Part shown: positions 17,257-24,739 of the stretch, piece by piece
How the letters are laid out: each line of letters opens with the position of its first letter
Position numbering within the stretch: position 1 is the stretch's first letter
DNA from: an uncultured Coprococcus sp.
Lineage (GTDB): Bacteria; Bacillota; Clostridia; Lachnospirales; Lachnospiraceae
Assembly: GCA_900548215.1 (NCBI GenBank)
Contig: URJI01000030.1
Location: 1 to 27,526 of the forward strand
Length of the DNA: 27,526 bases
Reading direction: 5' to 3'
The notes under the pieces: model-generated
Seen by the model: the letters and a program-made list of their open reading frames with translations, nothing else
Told to the model about the DNA's origin: nothing
Database searches by the model: none
Program-made: the position numbers and the translations under genes

Positions 17257-18864
17257 CTACTTATTCCCCGTATGTTCAGTTCTGTACTTTGATGGCGACA
17301 TTCCAAATCTCTTCTTGAACACATAGCTAAAGTAATTTGCATCCTGATATCCAACCTGCTCTGCTATCTTATAGCTCTTCTCATTTGTCTCAAGTATGAG
17401 ATTGGCTGCGTGATCCATCCTGTAATCCGTCAGATACGAGATAAATGACTTGCCTGTCTCCTTCTTGAACACCGATGAAAAATACGAATTGGACACACCA
17501 AGCTCTGAGCACACCGTATCCAGCGACAGATCGGGCTCCATGTACCTGTCTACTATCATATTTTGGGCATCCGTAACCATTCTCCTGGACGTATTATTTC
17601 TGGCATTTTTCAATTCTTCGCTGATCGCCATGGATGTGTCTATGAGCCATGCTGTAAGTGTGACTTCATCCATCTCCGGAACCTTCTCGTATGGGTTGCT
17701 GATTCCACCTGAAAAATTGTCAAAATCTATAAAATTATTTGCACAGAATCTGTAGAATGTTCCTACCATCTCCATAAGCGTCAGCTTGTACCTGTTCATG
17801 GTCTGTGCAGATCTGTGCAGCTTCTCTATCTCATCATGTACTGCGCCCTCAATGGCATCTCTTTTGCCAAGATATATCGCCTTGATAAGCTCATGCATAT
17901 TTGCATCTTCATACTGTACTGCTGCCTTCTGCTCCTTCGGTGCGATCTCAGCAATGTTTATAGCCCTCTGGGTTCCATATAAGACCCTGTATGATACCGC
18001 TTCCCTGGCACCCTCATATGAGTTGTTGATATTCAGAAGACTGTCGCACACTCTGCCAATACCGGCAGTCACCACGGCCCCCATGACCCGGTAAGCCCAT
18101 CTGCAGAATCTGTCGCAGGCATCCGTCAGCTCTGCCATGGCATCCTCTGAGGCTATCTCGATGATGAGCACTATGTTGCCCAGATATGTAAACACCTTGC
18201 ATTTCCATGTATCAGCAATTCTGTCCTTGATCTGCTGTTCCACCGACATTGACAACAGAAGCGGGTTCATTCCATCTGGAACGTGATGCTCCGATGTATG
18301 GAAAACTGCACAGCAATAAAGCGGTCCCTTCATATCTATCTGATATGCTGCAAGGAATTTCTCATAATCCGACTCACTCACTCTGCCCTCTATCAGGGAT
18401 ACAAACAGATTTGTCTGAAGAACAGGCAGAGATGCATTGAAATAATTTGCAAGCTTTTCTACATTCAGCTTCTCCTCCCTCTCCTTGTCCAGAGAGTTCT
18501 TGACCCTCTTCAGGCAGTCCGAGAGTTCTAATGCATTTATAGGCTTGAGCATGTACTCCTCTATCTCAAGGTGCACTGCCTCCTTGGCATACTCAAACTC
18601 ATCAAATCCTGTGAATATGATGATGTGTATATTCTGATAATCATTGTTGAGCCGTCTGGACAGCTCAAGACCGTCCATATATGGCATCTTGATATCCGTT
18701 ATGACCACATCCGGCTGAAGCTTCTCCACCAGTTCAAGAGCCTTCACACCATTGTTGGCACTTCCCACAACATCAAATCCAAGCATATCCCAGTGTATCT
18801 TTCTCTCTATAACATCTATAACCTCTTCCTCGTCATCGACAAGGATAACCTTGTATTTATCCAT
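17257..18864 (-). CDS. YesN-type response regulator with AraC DNA-binding domain
   Basis: The 535-residue protein has a receiver domain (residues 1-120) with acidic pocket DD at 10-11, phosphoacceptor Asp57 in VVITDIKMPYMDG and conserved Lys in YMLKP. A middle region of about 300 residues of the YesN type follows. The C-terminal AraC double helix-turn-helix (about 435-530) has SLDTVCSELGVSNSYFSSVFKKETG and KIAEQVGYQDANYFSYVFKKRFG. It is the first gene of a four-gene operon with the kinase 32 bases downstream. The start at 18864 has AAAGGA ten bases upstream; an ATG nine codons earlier overlaps nothing useful. Its likely targets are its own promoter and the mgl operon, where AGATACAA motifs occur. 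Confidence 0.93.
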   Translation of the reverse strand: MDKYKVILVDDEEEVIDVIERKIHWDMLGFDVVGSANNGVKALELVEKLQPDVVITDIKMPYMDGLELSRRLNNDYQNIHIIIFTGFDEFEYAKEAVHLEIEEYMLKPINALELSDCLKRVKNSLDKEREEKLNVEKLANYFNASLPVLQTNLFVSLIEGRVSESDYEKFLAAYQIDMKGPLYCCAVFHTSEHHVPDGMNPLLLSMSVEQQIKDRIADTWKCKVFTYLGNIVLIIEIASEDAMAELTDACDRFCRWAYRVMGAVVTAGIGRVCDSLLNINNSYEGAREAVSYRVLYGTQRAINIAEIAPKEQKAAVQYEDANMHELIKAIYLGKRDAIEGAVHDEIEKLHRSAQTMNRYKLTLMEMVGTFYRFCANNFIDFDNFSGGISNPYEKVPEMDEVTLTAWLIDTSMAISEELKNARNNTSRRMVTDAQNMIVDRYMEPDLSLDTVCSELGVSNSYFSSVFKKETGKSFISYLTDYRMDHAANLILETNEKSYKIAEQVGYQDANYFSYVFKKRFGMSPSKYRTEHTGNK

Positions 18865-18978
18865 ATAACAGAAATCCTTTCTATATATCAAATGCCATCC
18901 GGTTCACCGGTCTTTTCCAGACTCGCAAGCCCGCACAGTCTCGCTTTTGTCTGGCCATCGCCAAACAATCGCAGGTTC

Positions 18979-18984
18979 ATTATA
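18979..18984 (-). promoter_or_regulatory. -10 element of the sensor operon promoter
   Basis: TATAAT (18984-18979) preceded by TGG resembles an extended -10. The sequence 17 bp upstream, CACAAA, is a poor -35. A start near 18972 would give a leader of about 108 bases before the regulator gene. Confidence 0.5.
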
Positions 18985-19050
18985 CCAAATGTGGGCGTGG
19001 TTTTGTGGATTTTCTCTTTTTAGGACTTTTTTCTCTTTTTGAACACAAAA

Positions 19051-19109
19051 TTGTATCTTTTATGCCCAATATTAGCTATTCCGCCACAAACTTCCAAAAG
19101 CTTGTATCT
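19051..19109 (-). promoter_or_regulatory. Two-site AGATACAA operator module upstream of the sensor operon
   Basis: On the minus strand, AAAAGATACAAGCTTTTGG (A of AGATACAA at 19109) is followed 51 bases later by AAAAGATACAATTTTGTG (at 19058). Direct repeats with helical-phase spacing suit AraC-type regulators. A matching pair at 24369 and 24419 lies upstream of mglB. The assignment to the adjacent regulator is inference. Confidence 0.5.
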
Positions 19110-19237
19110 TTTCCGCAAATATCGCGCAAAAAGCAATAATTTTGTGTACTAATCCCCGCAAAGTCACGCAAAAGCGAAAACCTCACCGCCCCTATCGCGG
19201 TCAGCGCAGTGTGCAGATACAACGTCCGCCAATCCAC

Positions 19238-19280
19238 AAAAGCCGCTCAATCCATCCTGCAGACGATCCGAGCGGCTTTT
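19238..19280. terminator. Terminator after mglC
   Basis: Eleven-base perfect arms AAAAGCCGCTC and GAGCGGCTTTT (19238-19248 and 19270-19280) lie 37 bases after the mglC stop codon. T-runs are short on both sides, so it can act in either direction. It separates the transporter operon from the sensor operon. Confidence 0.7.
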
Positions 19281-19316
19281 ATATAAAGGTTTTGTGAGAG
19301 TTAAATTTGTTGTTCC

Positions 19317-20969
19317 TTACTTCTTCTGTACATACTTGAGACAGTCAAGAGTTACAGCGGCAAGGATGATGATACCTTCAAATATGAACTGAAGGTTTGT
19401 ATCAATACCAAGAATTGTAAGTGAGTAGGTAAGTGATGTGAAGATAAGAACACCAGTTACAACACCGGAAATCTTACCGATACCACCTGTGAATGAAACA
19501 CCACCAACAACGCAGGCTGCTATGGCGTCCATATCCCAGCCCTGTCCATAAGCTGCACTACCTGAACCAACCATTCTGTTACACTCAAGCCATGATCCGA
19601 ATCCGTAAAGGATACCGGCAAGAATGAATGCACCAAGTGTTACCTTGAATACTGATATACCAGAAACTGCTGCTGCCTCTGGGTTTCCACCTACAGCGTA
19701 CAGATTCTTACCAAATGTAGTCTTGTTCCAGATGAACCATACTACTACTACAGCAACTACTGCCCAAATGATAATAGTTGGGAAGCTTCCTATTGTTGGG
19801 ATGAACATATTTGGTATTGCTGAATCAATAGCACCAAATGAAACACCCTTTGTCGCATATGTTACAAGTCCGAAGATGATCAGCATATTCGCCATTGTTG
19901 AAATGAACGGATGCATCTTGTACTTCGCCATGAAGAAACCTGCAATACTTGAAAATACTGTTGTGAGGATAATACATGCAACAAGTGCAAATAATGCTTT
20001 TCCTACAACTGGCATACTTGAGAAATCAAATATGTGTCCAAACACACCACCTGTATTTGCACCGTTGTGCATGATAATGGTAGCTGTAACCATACCCATA
20101 CCAACCATACGTCCAATCGAAAGATCGGTACCGGTCAGGAGGATAAGTCCCGCAACGCCGAGTGCCAGGAACATTCTAGGTGATGCCTGCTGAAGTATGT
20201 TCAGTATATTGGTAACTGTGAGGAGCTGTGTGTTCTTCACAATTGGAGTGATGATACAAAGTGCAATGAATATCAACACGATTACTATATACAGACCATT
20301 CTTGTAAAGGAACTGTGTTGTGTTGAATGTGTACTTGTAATTTTCAAATTTCTGTGCTCTGTTCTGCATAAATGTGTACTTAGACATTCTAAGGAGATCT
20401 ATCAGATGATACTTGTGTGAAAATGCATCATGCTTTCTGTCCTTGATCTCCTGAAGTCTTGACTCATGTGTCATCTGTGCATCAAAGAGCTTGTTCTTGT
20501 ATACATATTTCTCGTCCTTGATCTCTTCCGGATCAGAAAGCTTTGCAAGTGCCTGCTCATGCTCTGTCTTGAGTGTTGCCTTTACTCTCTCATAGGACTC
20601 ATTTTCTGCTGCCTTCTCAGCCTCACAGCTTGCAACTACCTTGCTGTAGTACTCACTGTCATAATGCTCCTTAAGGTATCCCTCTGCATCAGCGATAAGC
20701 TTTGCAACCTTATCCTTATTGGCTGCCTCAACTGCCTTTGCCTTATCCAGGGCTGCCTTATCCTTTGCGATTATGCTATCTTTTTCTTCCTTTGATAAAT
20801 TCTTATCTTCCTTTGCGATAGCTATATGGTTCTTCAAACTACGAACCTTGTCAGATCCATCAACTCGAAGTTCATCGATCTGAGCCTGTATCTTTCCAAC
20901 ATATTCATCAATCGGCTTAAGGAGTTTTTCCTCTGCATCAGCCGAAAGGATCATATTTTTATCTGCCAT
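19317..20969 (-). CDS. mglC: Galactose/methyl-galactoside ABC permease MglC with long N-terminal coiled-coil extension
   Basis: The C-terminal 320 or so residues are a sugar ABC permease of the MglC/RbsC type: TNILNILQQASPRMFLALGVAGLILLTGTDLSIG split over two helices, then GNPEAAAVSGI with the EAA-like cytoplasmic loop, and GGVSFTGGIGKISG. The protein forms the membrane channel with MglA and MglB. About 222 extra residues precede TM1. They are highly charged, Ala/Lys/Glu-rich and predicted coiled coil (for example KDKAALDKAKAVEAANKDKVAKL quoted in part: KAALDKAKAVEAANK), and should be cytoplasmic. E. coli MglC is only about 336 residues long. The start at 20969 has AGGAG seven bases upstream; an ATG two codons earlier nearly touches it. 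The gene lies 17 bases after mglA. Confidence 0.92.
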   Translation of the reverse strand: MADKNMILSADAEEKLLKPIDEYVGKIQAQIDELRVDGSDKVRSLKNHIAIAKEDKNLSKEEKDSIIAKDKAALDKAKAVEAANKDKVAKLIADAEGYLKEHYDSEYYSKVVASCEAEKAAENESYERVKATLKTEHEQALAKLSDPEEIKDEKYVYKNKLFDAQMTHESRLQEIKDRKHDAFSHKYHLIDLLRMSKYTFMQNRAQKFENYKYTFNTTQFLYKNGLYIVIVLIFIALCIITPIVKNTQLLTVTNILNILQQASPRMFLALGVAGLILLTGTDLSIGRMVGMGMVTATIIMHNGANTGGVFGHIFDFSSMPVVGKALFALVACIILTTVFSSIAGFFMAKYKMHPFISTMANMLIIFGLVTYATKGVSFGAIDSAIPNMFIPTIGSFPTIIIWAVVAVVVVWFIWNKTTFGKNLYAVGGNPEAAAVSGISVFKVTLGAFILAGILYGFGSWLECNRMVGSGSAAYGQGWDMDAIAACVVGGVSFTGGIGKISGVVTGVLIFTSLTYSLTILGIDTNLQFIFEGIIILAAVTLDCLKYVQKK

Positions 20970-20986
20970 ATCCATGCTCCTCTCTA

Positions 20987-22495
20987 TTACAAATATTTAG
21001 CACTAAGTCTTAACAATTCTTCCTGATTAGTCTCCTTGGTATTTACAATTCCGGCAAGATGTCCATTTGACATAACACCTATACGGTTTGTGATACCCAG
21101 GATCTCCGGCATCTCAGAGGAGACAACTATGATAGTCTTGCCCTGCTTTGCCATGTTGATTATAAGTTCATATATTTCATACTTGGCTCCTACATCGATA
21201 CCTCTTGTAGGATCATCCATCATGAATACATTTGGTGAACGCTCAAGCCATTTTCCAAAAATAACCTTCTGCTGATTACCACCGGACAGGTTGGCGATCA
21301 TATCGTCAGGTCCCATACACTTGGTGTGCATGACCTTGATCTCCTCAGCGGTGGCACGAACCATGCTGTCATGTGACAGTGCCACGCCGCTCTTGTAGTG
21401 GTTCATATTTGCAATGGTGGTATTGAAGGTGATATCTGCCTTGAGGAAGAGACCATTTGCCTTTCTCTCCTCAGTGATAAGGGCAAATCCGTGATCCATA
21501 GCATCCTTTGGACCAGTGAAGTTCATGATCTTGCCACCATACATTACATTTCCTGCTGCTCTTGTACGAATACCAAATATAGTTTCCAGAAGCTCTGTAC
21601 GACCTGCACCAACCAGACCATAGAGACCGAATATCTCACCCTTCTTCACATCAAATGTGATGTTCTGGAGCTTCGGTGCATACTTTGTGGAGAGTCCCTG
21701 TACTGAGAGGATCGTCTCACCCGGCGTATTGTCGACCGGTGGGAATCTGTTATCAAGTGAACGACCAACCATGGCTGATATAAGTTCGTTCATGTTGGTG
21801 TCCTTGCTGTCCTTTGTCATGACCAGACTACCATCTCGGAGAACTGATATCTGATCGCAGATCTCGAATATCTCATCCATCTTATGTGAGATGTAAATCA
21901 GGGAAATTCCCTGCTCCTTGAGCTGTCTCATCATCTTGAAAAGCTTTGCAACCTCTGGTGCTGTCAGTGATGATGTAGGCTCATCAAGTACGATTACCTT
22001 AGAATTGTACGAGATAGCCTTTGCGATCTCACACATCTGTCTCTGGGAAACTGACATCCTCTTCATCGGCTGTGTAAGATTGACCGTTATACCCAGCTTT
22101 CTGAACAAGTCTGAAGCTTCCTTCTTCATACGGCCCTCATCGATGACTCCAAGAGAGTTCTTTGGATAACGTCCAAGGAACAGGTTGTCAACAACGCTTC
22201 TCTCAAGACACTGATTTAATTCCTGATGAACCATCGCAACTCCATTCTCGAGTGCATCCTTAGGACCAGAGAAATTTACTTCTTTTCCATCTAATATTAT
22301 TGTTCCTTCGTCCTTCTGATAGGTTCCGAAGAGACACTTCATCATTGTCGATTTACCGGCACCATTCTCACCCATAAGTCCCATGATTGAACCAGGTTTA
22401 ACATTCAAATTAATATGGTTAAGGACCTTATTTCTGCCGAATGATTTGCTCATGCCTTGAATCGATAAGATGTATTTATTCTTATCTTCTGCCAT
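20987..22495 (-). CDS. mglA: Galactose/methyl-galactoside ABC transporter ATPase MglA
   Basis: The 502-residue protein contains two ABC ATPase domains in tandem. Domain 1 has Walker A GENGAGKST, a VSQRQMCEIAKA signature and Walker B VIVLDEPTSSL. Domain 2 has the degenerate P-loop GLVGAGRTE, signature LSGGNQQKV and FMMDDPTRGIDVGAK, all typical of the MglA/RbsA family. It powers import through MglC. The start at 22495 is chosen because AAAGGAAG lies seven bases upstream; the ATG six codons earlier has no site. It follows mglB after a 187-bp spacer with three hairpins, and precedes mglC by 17 bases. Confidence 0.96.
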   Translation of the reverse strand: MAEDKNKYILSIQGMSKSFGRNKVLNHINLNVKPGSIMGLMGENGAGKSTMMKCLFGTYQKDEGTIILDGKEVNFSGPKDALENGVAMVHQELNQCLERSVVDNLFLGRYPKNSLGVIDEGRMKKEASDLFRKLGITVNLTQPMKRMSVSQRQMCEIAKAISYNSKVIVLDEPTSSLTAPEVAKLFKMMRQLKEQGISLIYISHKMDEIFEICDQISVLRDGSLVMTKDSKDTNMNELISAMVGRSLDNRFPPVDNTPGETILSVQGLSTKYAPKLQNITFDVKKGEIFGLYGLVGAGRTELLETIFGIRTRAAGNVMYGGKIMNFTGPKDAMDHGFALITEERKANGLFLKADITFNTTIANMNHYKSGVALSHDSMVRATAEEIKVMHTKCMGPDDMIANLSGGNQQKVIFGKWLERSPNVFMMDDPTRGIDVGAKYEIYELIINMAKQGKTIIVVSSEMPEILGITNRIGVMSNGHLAGIVNTKETNQEELLRLSAKYL

Positions 22496-22517
22496 ATCTC
22501 TACTTCCTTTCATTGAA

Positions 22518-22634
22518 CATCAGCTCATTAATAGCCGCCTTCGGCGAGAGCTGATGCTACATATCAAGCTTTTATAGAAAACTTGATACATACTCTTAGT
22601 AAAAGAAGGGTATCAAATGTTTAGTCTGACACCC
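22518..22634 (-). promoter_or_regulatory. Three hairpins in the mglB-mglA spacer
   Basis: Arms CATCAGCTC/GAGCTGATG (22518-22526 and 22548-22556) enclose an inner GC-rich stem. TATCAAG/CTTGATA spans 22562-22588 and GGGTATC/GACACCC spans 22608-22634. None has a strong T-run. They probably protect the upstream mglB message or reduce read-through, giving more binding protein than ATPase and permease, as is usual for sugar transporters. Confidence 0.55.
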
Positions 22635-22682
22635 CTCTGAGTTAAATCATTTCCTATTGATCAATCATCCAGGTAACTTATA

Positions 22683-23954
22683 TTACTTAGAGAGAATTGA
22701 TGTGTATGATGCTGCGTTGTCTGTCTTAACCATGTTGATTGCAAATGCATCGTACTCGCCTGGGTTACCAAGACGGTTTGTGATGTTAGACTCTGTCTGA
22801 CCATCACCACCGATGTAATCTACATTCAGGTTAAGAAGGTCATCGTAGTTCTGAAGAAGTGGCTGGTATGTTGAGCTCAGGAAGTTATCTGAAGCGTTGT
22901 AGATATCAAGCCATACCTTCTTGCTTGGGCTCTTGCTTGAGTCAAGCTGCTTTGAAACCTTGTCATAAACCTTTGTTGAATCTGTGAAATCCTGATAGTT
23001 GTCTGCTGTTACTGCCACATTCAGTGCGTAGTATGATCTCTCGTCTGCGCTGTATCTGTAGTCAACACCTTCCTCAAGCTGGTTTCCAGCCTCGTCTGCT
23101 GTACCGATACCAGTATCAACATCTACACCATCAAGTGCGTTACGGAGAACTCTCAGTGTCAGGTAAGCCTGAACATCTGCATGCTGTGAAATTGTTCCGC
23201 CGTAGCCCTCTGCAATTGCTGCAACTGCATCGCTGTTAGCATCGTATCCAAATGTAGGAACCTTGTTGTCCTTTGCCCAGGCATTGAACATTGACATTCC
23301 CATACCATCGTTATTTGAAACAACTACATCGATCTGATCACCAAATGATGCTGTCCATGTTCCTATTGCATTACCAGCTGTAGCTGCATCCCATGTAGCT
23401 CCTGCTGAGTTCTTCATTTCCTGTGATGCAAGCTCTCTGATCGTATATGTCTTGCCATCAACATCAAGCTTAGCATCCTGTACTACTGTTGCCTTACCAT
23501 CTACGTTTGTTCCGGCTGGTGTTGAATCAACTGCTCCGCTTGCATCAACTCCTGTGCCAAGTGCTGAACGAACACCTCTTGTACGTGCGATTGAATCATT
23601 GTGTCCGATATCACCGATTGCAAGTACATATCCGATGACTCCATCACCGTTACGATCGATTGTTGCTGCATTTGCCTTGATGTAATCAAGAACCATCTGT
23701 CCCTGAAGCTCAGCACCCTGATTAGCATCAAATCCTACATAATATGTGTCCTTGTTGTAACTAAGAGCGTCCTTGTCAAGCTCTCCTGTTGAACTGTTAG
23801 ATGGCTGACGGTTGAACCAGCAAAGTGGCTTGTCCTTGTTTGCAACTCCACTGCTTGAGCTTCCGCCACCTGAGCTTCCGCCTGATCCACATCCTACCAT
23901 TGATAATGCAAGTGTTGCAGCTGCTACTACAGCTAAGATTCTCTTTTTTCTCAT
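22683..23954 (-). CDS. mglB: Circularly permuted glucose/galactose-binding lipoprotein (MglB)
   Basis: The 423-residue lipoprotein has lipobox VGC (Cys22) and a Gly/Ser linker to about residue 37. The order of segments is rotated relative to E. coli MglB. Residues about 42-330 match the normal stretch from PVVFFNKEP to the C-terminus: PLCWFNRQP, YYVGFDANQG, calcium loop DRNGDGVIG (100-108), GHNDSIART, ATWDAAT, VVVSNNDGMGM, TFGYDAN. After a short Ser/Lys linker, residues about 345-423 match the normal mature N-terminus: KVWLDIYNASDNF against RIGVTIYKYDDNF, then YDAFAINMVKTDNAAS against VKALAINLVDPAAAG. Sugar contacts Asp, Phe, Asn, His, Asp, Arg, Trp, Asn and Asp are kept; Lys92 becomes Arg and Asn256 becomes Gln. 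AGGAGG lies nine bases before ATG. It is first in the mglBAC operon. Confidence 0.93.
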   Translation of the reverse strand: MRKKRILAVVAAATLALSMVGCGSGGSSGGGSSSSGVANKDKPLCWFNRQPSNSSTGELDKDALSYNKDTYYVGFDANQGAELQGQMVLDYIKANAATIDRNGDGVIGYVLAIGDIGHNDSIARTRGVRSALGTGVDASGAVDSTPAGTNVDGKATVVQDAKLDVDGKTYTIRELASQEMKNSAGATWDAATAGNAIGTWTASFGDQIDVVVSNNDGMGMSMFNAWAKDNKVPTFGYDANSDAVAAIAEGYGGTISQHADVQAYLTLRVLRNALDGVDVDTGIGTADEAGNQLEEGVDYRYSADERSYYALNVAVTADNYQDFTDSTKVYDKVSKQLDSSKSPSKKVWLDIYNASDNFLSSTYQPLLQNYDDLLNLNVDYIGGDGQTESNITNRLGNPGEYDAFAINMVKTDNAASYTSILSK

Positions 23955-24021
23955 ATCTCTTTCCTCCTATGTTCTGGTTTTGTGTGTTTTTTATTTTCGT
24001 CGTTCCTCATTGACTAAATTC

Positions 24022-24027
24022 ATTATA
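24022..24027 (-). promoter_or_regulatory. -10 element of the mglBAC promoter
   Basis: TATAAT (24027-24022) lies 67 bases before the mglB start codon. The -35 position holds only a weak match (TTCTTT), as expected for an activator-dependent promoter. An inverted repeat ACCAAT-TCAC-ATTGGT (24114-24129) lies about 90 bases upstream and is a second candidate control site. Confidence 0.5.
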
Positions 24028-24113
24028 ATTTGACATAGGATTTGAAAGAATAGAATATTTTTGGATTAATTAGCAAAATTTTGTGATTTATTGATTTTTT
24101 TATAGATATTTTC

Positions 24114-24129
24114 ACCAATTCACATTGGT
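24114..24129. promoter_or_regulatory. Inverted repeat upstream of the mglB promoter
   Basis: Perfect 6-base arms ACCAAT and ATTGGT around TCAC, about 90 bases upstream of the mglB -10. It has no T-run. It may be an operator, although its small size makes chance possible. Confidence 0.35.
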
Positions 24130-24368
24130 TAATGGTTATATATTAGGATATTTTTGACTTAATAGCGATGGTTTAGCTTGCTTTACTGGGCAATTTTCAC
24201 CTGTCACCGGCAAGTTTGGAGGGCGGGATGGTCTGTGATGACATATTCTATACGGTGGCTTATCGGCGTTTTAGTGGCACTTCCTATAACAGCTTGTTTT
24301 TATCTTTTGGTTGTTTTCCATCTGTTTTGCGCATAAAATTATCCCTCTTTAACTTAAAATATGCAAAT
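24130..24368. other. Intergenic stretch upstream of mglB, no gene seen
   Basis: No frame with a ribosome binding site is present on either strand. The right part contains TTTTGCGC (24335-24342 region), a word also found near the operator module of the sensor operon. Otherwise nothing is recognised. Confidence 0.45.
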
Positions 24369-24426
24369 AGATACAAGTTTTAGAATTTTTGTATCTAATA
24401 AGCTTATTTTAAGGAAAAAGATACAA
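24369..24426 (+). promoter_or_regulatory. AGATACAA operator module upstream of mglB
   Basis: On the plus strand AGATACAAGTTTT begins at 24369 and AGATACAATTTTGCGC at 24419, 50 bases apart. An inverted AGATACAA is at 24396-24389, forming a perfect 8-base inverted repeat with the first. The order and flanks match the module at 19109-19051 (AGATACAAGCTTTT, then AGATACAATTTTGTG 51 bases on). It points away from mglB, which is about 400 bases to the left. Binding by the YesN-like regulator is inferred. Confidence 0.5.
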
Positions 24427-24478
24427 TTTTGCGCTCTTTTACGTATAGTCATAAAAGCAAGCTGCCTTCCTCACATAG

Positions 24479-24613
24479 CACATGCCACAACAGCACATGT
24501 TTCAACAGCACATGTTTCAACAGCACATGTTACAATAACGCATGCCACAACCGCACATAACGCAATAGTACATGACACAATAACACTTGCAACGCATAGC
24601 ACATACAGCATAA
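24479..24613. repeat. Degenerate 15-bp tandem repeat array, about nine units
   Basis: Units start every 15 bases from 24479 (24479, 24494, 24509, 24524, 24539, 24554, 24569), then two units of 16 and 14 bases. The consensus is about CACATGYYACAAYAG. Units two and three are identical (CACATGTTTCAACAG). The period equals five codons, and one plus-strand frame stays open through the array (TAHVS, TAHVS, TAHVT and so on), but no ribosome binding site precedes it. The array lies between the operator module and a bidirectional terminator. Confidence 0.8.
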
Positions 24614-24696
24614 CACAAGCCTCTCGCGTCACTGCACATTTATGGCGATGAGCAATTCATGCTAAAACATGGTCATGTACAGTAATCCACGCAAAC

Positions 24697-24735
24697 AAAA
24701 AAGAGCGTGGGTTCGACTCACCCACGCTCTTTTTC
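24697..24735. terminator. Strong bidirectional terminator
   Basis: Arms GAGCGTGGG and CCCACGCTC around a 9-base loop are flanked by A-runs on the left and T-runs on the right, so both strands end in at least five U. It lies five bases after the stop codon of the zinc-ribbon gene and ends the three-gene operon. It would also stop plus-strand transcription from the repeat region. Confidence 0.92.
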
Positions 24736-24739
24736 AGGC

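Larger units (their letters stand above)
18865..19237. other. Regulatory gap upstream of the sensor operon
   Basis: No gene is seen in this stretch. On the minus strand it holds a TATAAT preceded by TGG (18984-18979) without a good -35, which suggests an activator-dependent promoter. It also holds the AGATACAA operator module at 19051-19109, a further AGATACAA on the plus strand at 19215-19222, and several TTTTGCG words on the minus strand. Confidence 0.6.

Noticed and set aside
22683..22922. The C-terminal 79 residues of MglB as a separate appended domain or a frameshift product
   Set aside because: The segment matches the missing N-terminal part of the same fold motif by motif, in one uninterrupted frame, so circular permutation explains it better.
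24479..24613. CRISPR array
   Set aside because: The 15-base units are directly adjacent with no spacers and no cas genes are nearby.
24361..24651. Plus-strand frame of 96 codons across the 15-bp repeats, with TAHVS-like pentapeptides
   Set aside because: There is no ribosome binding site at the ATG, the first part overlaps the operator module, and an open frame through a 15-base repeat is expected once one unit is open. Kept as a repeat, not a gene.
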